Assembly: GCA_040905285.1 (NCBI GenBank)
Contig: JBBDRV010000018.1
Span: forward strand, 1-12,556
Direction of reading: 5' to 3'
Source of the DNA: JBBDRV01 sp040905285
GTDB taxonomy: Bacteria; Bacteroidota; Rhodothermia; Balneolales; Balneolaceae
Length of the DNA stretch: 12,556 nt
Part shown: in pieces, positions 7,579-12,556 of the stretch
How positions within the stretch are numbered: position 1 is the first letter of the stretch
Layout: each line of letters opens with the position of its first letter
The notes under the pieces: generated by a model
What the model was told of the DNA's origin: nothing
Database searches by the model: none
What the model saw: the letters and a program-made list of their open reading frames with translations, nothing else
Made by a program: the position numbers and the translations under genes

Positions 7579-7584
7579 TCTCCC
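7579..7584 (-). promoter_or_regulatory. Ribosome binding site of the brkB-like gene
   Basis: GGGAGA on the minus strand lies 8 nt before the ATG at 7570. It is one of the few good Shine-Dalgarno matches in the window and fixes the start. Confidence 0.65.
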
Positions 7585-7658
7585 TGTGTACGTTCCTTGA
7601 TAAAATGCGCTAATGCAAGGTACTGATTCAATTTACCCAATTGTTCAGAGTTTATAAA

Positions 7659-7700
7659 ACAGGGGCCTGTCCGGAAGTGCGGCTCCCCGGATGCACTTCC
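7659..7700. repeat. Two adjacent inverted repeats in a divergent promoter region
   Basis: The first is ACAGG GG CCTGT (7659-7670). The second has perfect 8-bp arms GGAAGTGC (7673-7680) and GCACTTCC (7693-7700) around a 12-nt loop. Just downstream is an imperfect AT-rich inverted repeat, AGAGATTTTT C AAAAATTCTCT (about 7708-7729). All lie between the start codons of two divergent genes, so operators or leader hairpins for either are possible. No U tract marks a terminator. Confidence 0.5.
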
Positions 7701-7728
7701 TGTATTTAGAGATTTTTCAAAAATTCTC

Positions 7729-7758
7729 TTGAAGAAGTCCCCTGCAACTGTAAATTTA
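7729..7758 (+). promoter_or_regulatory. Candidate Bacteroidota-type promoter
   Basis: TTG (7729-7731), a 19-nt spacer and TAAATTTA (7751-7758) match the TTG-N(17-23)-TAnnTTTG pattern of Bacteroidota promoters with only the last base off. The start of transcription would be near 7765, giving a leader of about 45 nt before the ATG at 7811. Confidence 0.4.
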
Positions 7759-7800
7759 ACTGTATATCAGGATTGGATTATTGTCCAGCCTTACCGGTCC

Positions 7801-7806
7801 GGGAGG
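7801..7806 (+). promoter_or_regulatory. Ribosome binding site deciding the start at 7811
   Basis: GGGAGG lies 4 nt before the ATG at 7811. It favours this ATG over the in-frame TTG at 7781, which has no such site and would put ten non-signal residues before the hydrophobic segment. Confidence 0.55.
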
Positions 7807-7810
7807 TTAT

Positions 7811-8935
7811 ATGCATTTCATAATTTTATTTCTGGCATTCGGACCCTGTCAGACGACAGGAGAGGAAAGACTGCAGGAGAGTCAGCCCGTGACATCGGTT
7901 TTTGAAGGGCGGATCCTGAATGCTGAAACCGGTGAACCCCTCCTGGGGGCCCATGTATTTCTTTCGGGAACCACACTGGGGACGGTCACGAATGCGGCCG
8001 GCCGCTACCGTCTTTCAGGAGTCCCCTCCGGAGCTCACCGCCTTACGGTATCCATGATTGGATTTGGCCGAACGGCGGTTGATACACTCATTCAGCCGGG
8101 GGTTACCAGATCAATTGATTTTGAACTGGAACCGCGGATTTACGATATGGAAGAGCTTACCGTCCGGGAATTTGACAAGGACTGGAAAAAGGACCTGGAG
8201 CGTTTTATACGGCTTTTTATTGGCACATCCGCACGGGCAGATTCGGTGGTTATTGCCAATCCCGAAGTCCTCAGTTTCAGTTCCACATGGTGGGGCCGGT
8301 TTATTGCAGAAGCTTACCGGCCATTGGTTATAGAGAATTATGCTCTGGGTTACCGCATTACCTACTTCCTTGAGGACTTCAGGCATTCGGGTACGGTTAC
8401 GAGATGGGACGGTGAGTCGCTTTTTGAACAAATGGCACCGGGGGATTCCCTTCAGTCAGCTGTGTGGGAAAAGAACAGAAAGGAAGCTTTTTACGGATCT
8501 CTCAGGCACTTCTTACTTGCTCTGATACAGGACCATATAGACGAAGAGGGATTTATCCTCTATCGTCACCGGCGCAGTGCTCAACATTTCCCCACCCGTG
8601 ACCGGTTCCGGACGTCTTCAGGCAGGCTAATTGATCATAGTGATGAAGGCCGGCCCTTTAAATTCAGTTTTTCAGGCCGGCTGGAGATTATTTATACAAA
8701 AGCGGGAGAAGATGAACGCTATATACGCTGGGAACGAAATCGCAGCCGCCGCCCAGCAGACAGACAGACATCCTACCTGGAGTTGAATGAACGTCCGCTG
8801 ACAATTGACGGGGCTGGAGAAATTCTTGAAACATACGGAGCTACCCGGTTTGGATATTTTTCATTTCTCCGGATTGCAGACAAGACGCCCCGGGAATATC
8901 TGCCGGACGGATTGACGATTCGCGAATCACACTAA
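7811..8935 (+). CDS. Exported carboxypeptidase-regulatory-like domain protein
   Basis: A 374-aa protein of a type common in Bacteroidota, function unknown. A short hydrophobic N-terminus (MHFIILFLAFG) suggests export. The Cys at residue 13 is preceded by Pro, so it is not a normal lipobox. Residues about 29-106 form a carboxypeptidase-regulatory-like beta-sandwich (FEGRILNAETGEPLLGAHVFLSGTTLGTVTNAAGRYRL...), the domain also found at the N-terminus of SusC/TonB-dependent receptors. No plug or barrel follows. The remaining 260 residues, rich in Trp, Tyr and Arg (GYRITYFLEDF, EAFYGSLRHFLLAL), match no enzyme I recognise. The signal lacks a clear positive n-region, which is unusual. It is divergent from the brkB-like gene and convergent with the histidine kinase, with interlocked stop codons. 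An outer-surface or periplasmic structural role is a guess. Confidence 0.82.
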   Translation: MHFIILFLAFGPCQTTGEERLQESQPVTSVFEGRILNAETGEPLLGAHVFLSGTTLGTVTNAAGRYRLSGVPSGAHRLTVSMIGFGRTAVDTLIQPGVTRSIDFELEPRIYDMEELTVREFDKDWKKDLERFIRLFIGTSARADSVVIANPEVLSFSSTWWGRFIAEAYRPLVIENYALGYRITYFLEDFRHSGTVTRWDGESLFEQMAPGDSLQSAVWEKNRKEAFYGSLRHFLLALIQDHIDEEGFILYRHRRSAQHFPTRDRFRTSSGRLIDHSDEGRPFKFSFSGRLEIIYTKAGEDERYIRWERNRSRRPADRQTSYLELNERPLTIDGAGEILETYGATRFGYFSFLRIADKTPREYLPDGLTIRESH

Positions 8936-10968
8936 TGCCGGACAGCCCCGTGATTTACAGGGGGAGAATCCGGCCGGCCGGTTACAGGCAGCACGATTGT
9001 AAAAACCGTTCCTTTCCCGGGTTTGCTTTCACATCGTATTTCTCCCCCCATCAATTCAGTCAGCTTCTTCACAGTAAAAAGGCCTAAACCGGTGGAGCTT
9101 TCATTTCCGGTCGGTTTGTTGGAAAGGCGGGCAAAACGCTGAAACATTTTCTCCTGGTCTTTTTTGGTAATGCCCGGGCCATTGTCTTTAACGGAAATTT
9201 CCACATGTTCCGCATCGGCCCTGGATGATACCTCCACAGCAGAGCCTGAAGGAGAAAATTTTATAGCATTGGACAGCAGGTTATTCAGAATGCGATGTAA
9301 ATAGTCCTCATCCGCCAGGACGGATTTCATATCAGGGTCACGATTTGCTGTCAGATAGATCTTTTTATCTCTTGCAGCTTTTTGAAAGCTGTCGACAACC
9401 TGTTTCATTACCTTGCTGACATCAATGGAGTTGATTCTATGGCCGTTTAATCCCTCTTCCAGAGCTTTTACATTCAGAAAATTATCGATAAGATTCATCA
9501 TATTGTCAATACTGCTTCTGATCATCTGAATATACTCAAGCGTATCTTCATCTTTTTCCCTGCCATCCTGTTCCATCAGGTAGACAACCGTGCTGATATT
9601 TGAAACGGGATTTCTGAGATCGTGCGCAGCCATGCCGAGGAACTCATCCTTTTCCCTGTTCAACTGTACGAGCTGTCTGTTCTGCTGCTCAATTTCTTCA
9701 CTCTGCTGGTGCTGTCTCAGACCAGCCTGTTTTTTTACATGGATGTAGCGATACAAAAGTCCTGCAATCAAAATAAAGAACACCAGGCCGATCAGCAGTA
9801 ACCTGTGCCATAATTCCTGGTTGGCCAGACGGGCTTCCTGCAAATCATTTTTTTCATTCAAAAGAATGATTTGTCTGTTTCTGTGATCGATGTCAAAACG
9901 TATCTGCCTCTGGGAAATCCTCATCTGCCGTTCCAGGTTCAGTAAAGAATCATGAGCTGAGAAATAGTCTTTGTAACTGGCCAGACTGCGGCTGTAATCC
10001 TGCTTTGCTTCATAAATCTCGGATAGCAGCCTGTGTGCATCCCTGATAAGTGAAAGGTTGGCCGTGCTGCCGGCAAGTTGAAGTCCGTAGCGAGCCCGGG
10101 CAAGAGCTTCGTCATACCTGCCCCAGTTCAAATACAGCGTGCCAAGATAAATAGATGTTTCACTGTCTTGCCTCGCAAATCCCTTTTGATTGAAATAGGA
10201 GAGAGCCTGCTGCAGGTAACTTTCAGCCAGTTCGTACTGGTCCAGCTTTATGTAGGTGTTGCCGGCATTTGCAAGAAATAACATTTTCAGATCCAGGTCG
10301 CCCACGGCTTCTGCCACTTCTATAGCCCGTGCATAATAATCCAGGGACTGTTCGTAATCCTCCATATGATAGTAGGCCAGACCAAGGTTTGACAGGGCAG
10401 TGGCTTTAACTTCGACTGCATCGGCCTCCGTTGTGCGTTCGACAGCTTTTTTAAAGTAAACGGCCGCCGGGTCATAATTTTTTTGATCCATGTGGACCAT
10501 GGCAATGTTTTTCAGCACGCGTCCTGCTTGTTTCCGGTTTTCGCTTCCCGTTTCAAGTCCAAGCGCAATATGGAATTGCTGCAGGGCATATTCATAGTCC
10601 CCGAGCAGATGATATACTGAACCGAGAGAGTTATAGGCTTTTGCGATGCCGGATTCGTACTGGAGTACTTCAGCTAAATCAAGTGCCTGTAACACAGCAT
10701 GAGCCGCTTTCTCCGGATCCGAATTTTTGTTTTCGGTGCCAATCCACAACAGGTTGTCTACATCCTTGCTGGTATGTTGTACATTGCTGAATTGTCCCGC
10801 TTCCTTGTCATAAACATAGCCGGCATCCTGCTCGGTGGAATCCGGTACATCCGAAGAAATCCGGAGAAGCTTTTCTGCTTTACCCGCCGGAGGTATCGCG
10901 GATTCCGCAGGGACTGCATTCAGTGTTATCAAGGTTATTAACAGGTATAGACGAGATAGATGTTTCAC
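8932..10968 (-). CDS. TPR-repeat sensor histidine kinase, orphan
   Basis: Membrane sensor kinase of 678 aa, of a type widespread in Bacteroidota. Counting from the GTG start: signal peptide (KHLSRLYLLITLITLNAVPAESA, residues 2-24), about six TPR-like helix pairs (about 85-340) expected in the periplasm, a coiled linker, one membrane helix (about 388-407), a second coiled coil, then the HisKA domain with phospho-acceptor His449 in MAAHDLRNP. The ATPase domain follows with the N box LHRILNNLLSNAIKF, G1 DNGPGI (about 595-600) and G2 GLGLF (about 627-631). All catalytic motifs are intact. An in-frame TTG lies three codons upstream, but the GTG at 10968 has AAGAG at 9-nt spacing and a better signal peptide. 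There is no receiver domain and no response regulator beside it. The stimulus is unknown. Its stop interlocks with that of the convergent gene. Confidence 0.93.
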   Translation of the reverse strand: MKHLSRLYLLITLITLNAVPAESAIPPAGKAEKLLRISSDVPDSTEQDAGYVYDKEAGQFSNVQHTSKDVDNLLWIGTENKNSDPEKAAHAVLQALDLAEVLQYESGIAKAYNSLGSVYHLLGDYEYALQQFHIALGLETGSENRKQAGRVLKNIAMVHMDQKNYDPAAVYFKKAVERTTEADAVEVKATALSNLGLAYYHMEDYEQSLDYYARAIEVAEAVGDLDLKMLFLANAGNTYIKLDQYELAESYLQQALSYFNQKGFARQDSETSIYLGTLYLNWGRYDEALARARYGLQLAGSTANLSLIRDAHRLLSEIYEAKQDYSRSLASYKDYFSAHDSLLNLERQMRISQRQIRFDIDHRNRQIILLNEKNDLQEARLANQELWHRLLLIGLVFFILIAGLLYRYIHVKKQAGLRQHQQSEEIEQQNRQLVQLNREKDEFLGMAAHDLRNPVSNISTVVYLMEQDGREKDEDTLEYIQMIRSSIDNMMNLIDNFLNVKALEEGLNGHRINSIDVSKVMKQVVDSFQKAARDKKIYLTANRDPDMKSVLADEDYLHRILNNLLSNAIKFSPSGSAVEVSSRADAEHVEISVKDNGPGITKKDQEKMFQRFARLSNKPTGNESSTGLGLFTVKKLTELMGGEIRCESKPGKGTVFTIVLPVTGRPDSPPVNHGAVRH

Positions 10969-10977
10969 AGATACCAA

Positions 10978-10982
10978 CTCTT
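10978..10982 (-). promoter_or_regulatory. Ribosome binding site deciding the kinase start
   Basis: AAGAG on the minus strand sits 9 nt before the GTG at 10968 and directly against the upstream TTG (10977). The spacing favours the GTG as the kinase start. Confidence 0.45.
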
Positions 10983-11024
10983 GATTATTTCTTGTAAAAT
11001 GCTTTTTGCCTGTGGTGAGAGAAT

Positions 11025-11082
11025 TAAACTTACATCATTCCTGATGAGAGATTACGTCCCTGATGAAAAATACGTCATCAGG
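11025..11082 (-). promoter_or_regulatory. Candidate promoter with repeated TCATCAGG elements upstream of the kinase
   Basis: On the minus strand TCATCAGG occurs at 11047-11040 and 11066-11059 (19 nt apart), and its inverse CCTGATGA at 11082-11075. The two distal copies form a perfect 8-bp inverted repeat with an 8-nt spacer. A weaker copy (TATCAGG) is at 11098-11092. TAAGTTTA (11032-11025) is one base off the TAnnTTTG -7 element, with no TTG at the normal -33 distance. A regulator-dependent promoter for the kinase, about 50 nt ahead of its start, would explain this arrangement, but that is inference. Confidence 0.4.
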
Positions 11083-11118
11083 ATTCCTGTTCCTGATAAT
11101 GAACTACGTTCGGCAGAT

Positions 11119-11157
11119 AAAAAAAGTATTTACCGGCGACGGCTGTTCGTCGTCCCG
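11119..11157 (-). terminator. Second terminator-like hairpin downstream of the peroxiredoxin gene
   Basis: On the minus strand CCGG-(2-nt bulge)-CGACG pairs with CGTCG-CCGG around a 6-nt loop (11133-11157). Seven T follow (11125-11119), but 7 nt after the stem rather than directly. The distance from the hairpin makes it a less typical intrinsic terminator. Confidence 0.3.
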
Positions 11158-11225
11158 GCGCATAAAACATGCCGCAGACCGGGAGCTGACGGACAGGACT
11201 CATCCCTGCCTGCCGGCGTGGCGTT

Positions 11226-11260
11226 AAAAGCAATACATGGCAACCGGCTTTCTGTATTGC
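11226..11260 (-). terminator. Probable intrinsic terminator of the peroxiredoxin gene
   Basis: On the minus strand GCAATACA (11260-11253) pairs perfectly with TGTATTGC (11237-11230) around a 15-nt loop and is followed directly by TTTT (11229-11226). It lies 15 nt after the stop codon. The stem is fairly AT-rich and the U run short, so efficiency may be moderate. Confidence 0.5.
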
Positions 11261-11275
11261 AGGATTCCCGTGCAG

Positions 11276-11857
11276 TTAATTCACTGCAAGTTGTTCAATA
11301 GCAGAGATTACAGCTTTGCTGTCTCCTGCCGCATTTACTTTGGTATCTTTATAGACGATTTTCCCTTCAAGATTGATAATATAGGTCCATCGCGCGGTTG
11401 TTATTTCCCGGGTAAGGGTTATTTCTTCTCCGTCCACTTCTCTTGTGATGGTAGATCCGTCTCTCGTAGGTACACCAAACGCCCGGGCTACCTGTCCATC
11501 ATGATCGGACAACAGCGGAAAATTGAGATTATTTACACGTTTGAATACCTGCAATCCGCTTACTTCGTCACCGCTGATTCCAACAACCTCGGCACCCATT
11601 TCGGTAAGTGTGGTGCGGTCGTCACGGAAGTTGCACGCCTGCTGGGTACAACCACCGGTCATGGCTGCCGGATAGAAGTAAACAACAAGCAGGCTTTCAC
11701 CGACATGGTCCGAACTTCTCCAGACGTCGCCATCCGCTGACCGGGCTTCAAATTCAGGGGCATCATCTCCTATATTCAGATGAACCTCCTGAGCGGTTGC
11801 AATCTGGATGGATCCGGCAAGAAAAAATAAAACGGCAGCATTCAGAAACTGTTTCAT
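11276..11857 (-). CDS. Exported peroxiredoxin, PrxQ/Bcp type (AhpC/TSA family)
   Basis: Thiol peroxidase of 193 aa that would reduce hydrogen peroxide or organic hydroperoxides outside the cytoplasm. A signal peptide (MKQFLNAAVLFFLAGSIQIATA, cleavage near residue 22) precedes a thioredoxin-fold domain. The active-site motif PAAMTGGC keeps the family pattern P-x3-T-x2-C with Thr67 and peroxidatic Cys70. Cys75, five residues later (CTQQAC), is the PrxQ-type resolving cysteine. Arg156 (TARWTYII) is the conserved catalytic arginine. The exported form differs from the usual cytosolic Bcp, and its thiol reductant is not visible in this window. The ATG at 11857 gives the signal peptide; the ribosome site is weak. 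A long leader rich in short repeats may precede it. A probable terminator follows, separating it from the kinase. Confidence 0.93.
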   Translation of the reverse strand: MKQFLNAAVLFFLAGSIQIATAQEVHLNIGDDAPEFEARSADGDVWRSSDHVGESLLVVYFYPAAMTGGCTQQACNFRDDRTTLTEMGAEVVGISGDEVSGLQVFKRVNNLNFPLLSDHDGQVARAFGVPTRDGSTITREVDGEEITLTREITTARWTYIINLEGKIVYKDTKVNAAGDSKAVISAIEQLAVN

Positions 11858-11925
11858 AACGGGTTCTCACTGATTAATTTCCATTTAATTTATCGTTCAT
11901 TCCACGTAGGCGGGCTGTTATTACC

Positions 11926-11949
11926 TAACTGCAACTCACTATAACTGCA
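11926..11949. repeat. Direct repeat TAACTGCA, two copies 16 bp apart
   Basis: TAACTGCA occurs at 11926-11933 and 11942-11949, each followed by a CTC-containing stretch (ACTCAC and CTCCTG). It looks like a degraded 16-bp duplication. Confidence 0.5.
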
Positions 11950-11977
11950 CTCCTGGTCGTGATTACTTGCTATCAGG

Positions 11978-12030
11978 TTATTATTTTCACCTTATTATTT
12001 CCGTCTTATTATTTTCGCCACGGTTATTAT
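11978..12030. repeat. Degenerate 14-bp tandem repeat with TTATTATTTTC core
   Basis: TTATTATTTTC starts at 11978, 11992 (with one T to C change) and 12006, exactly 14 bp apart, each followed by a three-base variable spacer (ACC, GTC, GCC). A shortened fourth copy, TTATTAT, starts at 12024. Confidence 0.7.
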
Positions 12031-12051
12031 GCCCGCTGCTTATAAGGACTG

Positions 12052-12069
12052 CTGCTATGTCTGCTATGT
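12052..12069. repeat. Perfect 9-bp tandem duplication CTGCTATGT
   Basis: CTGCTATGT at 12052-12060 is repeated without change at 12061-12069. Confidence 0.7.
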
Positions 12070-12101
12070 CTCTCCAAACCTGCTTATTCAGCAGCTGATA
12101 A

Positions 12102-12143
12102 CCGTAAAGCTGTATTTAATATCCGTAAAGCTATATTTAATAT
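12102..12143. repeat. 21-bp tandem duplication with one mismatch
   Basis: Two adjacent 21-bp units (12102-12122 and 12123-12143) beginning CCGTAAAGCT differ at a single base (G or A after GCT). Each ends ATTTAATAT. The second unit runs into the -10 element of the candidate peroxiredoxin promoter. Confidence 0.8.
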
Positions 12144-12170
12144 AGTATTCAAAAATTAAAAAGCAGTCAA
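12142..12170 (-). promoter_or_regulatory. Sigma70-like promoter reading toward the peroxiredoxin gene
   Basis: On the minus strand TTGACT (12170-12165) is followed after exactly 17 nt by TACTAT (12147-12142). The -35 element matches consensus at five of six bases, the -10 at four of six. Transcription would start near 12135, inside the 21-bp duplication, and give a leader of about 280 nt spanning all the repeats before the ATG at 11857. The E. coli-like form is not the usual Bacteroidota pattern, and the region is AT-rich, so a chance match is possible. Confidence 0.4.
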
Positions 12171-12291
12171 GATTTTTACGTCAGTTTCCCTTTTTTCAGT
12201 TGAAGAGCTTCTGACGGTTAACCCACTGGCTGCATATTGCCTCTGTTCAAAGGCTTTTTTCAGGTATTCCACTCAGACATACACGGATTTC

Positions 12292-12556
12292 CTAAACATA
12301 TCCGCTTCTGCCTGCCATCCAGCCGGCCCTTAATTTAATGAGGCTGACAAACAGCAGTAAACCGAGAGGGATCGTCCAGTCGAGGGTGAAATCGTGCAAG
12401 GCACCAAACAACGCCGGGCCGGTGGCGGCCAGAGTATACCCTGCCGATTGGGACATTCCCGACAATTCATTGGCAGAATCGGTATCGCGTGCGCGGAGGC
12501 CGATAAAGAGCAGGGCCATACCGAAACTGCTTCCCAGGCTGAATCCGAGCAGGATC
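12292..12556 (-). CDS. MFS transporter, CynX/NimT (cyanate/nitroimidazole) type, C-terminal part
   Basis: Last 87 residues of an inner-membrane major-facilitator protein; the 5' part lies beyond the right edge, so no start codon is given. The visible segment reads LLGFSLGSSFGMALLFIGLRARDTD, then SGMSQSAGYTLAATGPALFGALHDFTLDWTIPL. This is the pattern of CynX/NimT/YeaN-type transporters (helices 10-12 with G-L-R-A-R-x-x-x-x-A-x-x-L-S-G-M-x-Q-S between). The reading frame stays open to the window end. An internal ATG at 12519 should not be taken as the start. The substrate cannot be deduced. It is upstream of the peroxiredoxin on the same strand but 434 bp away. Confidence 0.88.
   Translation of the reverse strand, partial: ILLGFSLGSSFGMALLFIGLRARDTDSANELSGMSQSAGYTLAATGPALFGALHDFTLDWTIPLGLLLFVSLIKLRAGWMAGRSGYV

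Larger units (their letters stand above)
10969..11275. other. Intergenic region between peroxiredoxin and histidine kinase
   Basis: This 307-bp gap lies between two genes on the same strand. It holds terminator-like hairpins near the peroxiredoxin end and the TCATCAGG repeats near the kinase end, which argues that the two genes are separate transcription units. A plus-strand reading frame from ATG 10960 crosses the whole gap, but it has no recognisable domain and runs into the end of the peroxiredoxin gene, so I do not call it. Confidence 0.5.
11858..12291. other. 434-bp intergenic region rich in short tandem repeats
   Basis: Non-coding gap between the MFS gene end and the peroxiredoxin start. 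The part at 11926-12143 contains four unrelated short direct-repeat families, listed separately. At 12142-12170 is a sigma70-like promoter reading toward the peroxiredoxin. CTGCT TATTC AGCAG (12080-12094) is a perfect 5-bp inverted repeat inside the repeat zone. No open frame with domain content is seen on either strand, and no transposase remnant. Confidence 0.6.

Noticed and set aside
7781..7810. TTG start ten codons upstream for the carboxypeptidase-regulatory-like protein
   Set aside because: No ribosome site. GGGAGG lies right before the ATG at 7811.
10960..11301. 113-codon plus-strand frame from an ATG, crossing the gap between kinase and peroxiredoxin
   Set aside because: It begins inside the kinase signal peptide region and ends inside the peroxiredoxin gene. 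The translation shows no domain, and it crosses hairpins that look like terminators of the opposite strand.
12179..12216. CGTCAG...CTGACG inverted repeat downstream of the MFS gene
   Set aside because: Only 6 bp with a 26-nt loop and no U tract after the stem in the MFS direction; not enough to call a terminator.

Overview
The window is an ordinary-looking stretch of bacterial chromosome of moderate GC. It has eight complete protein genes, one partial gene at the right edge and one small gene at the left edge. Several features point to a Bacteroidota-type organism, most plausibly the Balneolota/Rhodothermota side. There is a signal-peptide-bearing TPR histidine kinase with its TPRs outside the membrane, and an exported protein with an N-terminal carboxypeptidase-regulatory-like domain. 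Many starts lack a strong Shine-Dalgarno, and two upstream regions carry a TTG / TAnnTTTG-like promoter. The lineage is an inference from gene types, not from a marker gene. I saw no rRNA, tRNA, CRISPR array, insertion sequence or phage gene.

Layout, left to right. A cold-shock-domain protein (minus) is divergent from ettA (plus), an ABC-F ribosome factor with a TTG start. ettA converges on an AEC-family permease (minus). A divergent relative of leucyl/phenylalanyl-tRNA-protein transferase (plus) follows, and its 3' end overlaps by 18 bp a lipoprotein of the histidine-phosphatase (SixA/PGM-like) family (minus). Next come an exported AbgB-like M20 amidohydrolase and a YihY/BrkB-type membrane protein, both minus, 26 bp apart and probably one operon (brkB-like first). 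Across a hairpin-rich divergent gap lies the exported carboxypeptidase-regulatory-like protein (plus). Its stop codon interlocks with that of the TPR histidine kinase (minus). Upstream of the kinase are an exported PrxQ/Bcp-type peroxiredoxin (minus), a 434-bp gap with four unrelated short tandem repeat families, and the C-terminus of a CynX/NimT-type MFS transporter (minus, cut by the window end).

The genes do not form one obvious pathway. Themes are translation and stress (cold-shock protein, EttA, aminoacyl-transferase relative) and the cell envelope (permease, lipoprotein phosphatase, exported amidase, BrkB, exported peroxiredoxin, sensor kinase). The kinase has no response regulator beside it. 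No complete undescribed system is evident. The items most worth a second look are the transferase-like protein that keeps the LFTR fold motifs but lacks two of its catalytic residues, the repeat array in the probable leader of the peroxiredoxin gene, and a repeated 8-bp element upstream of the orphan kinase.
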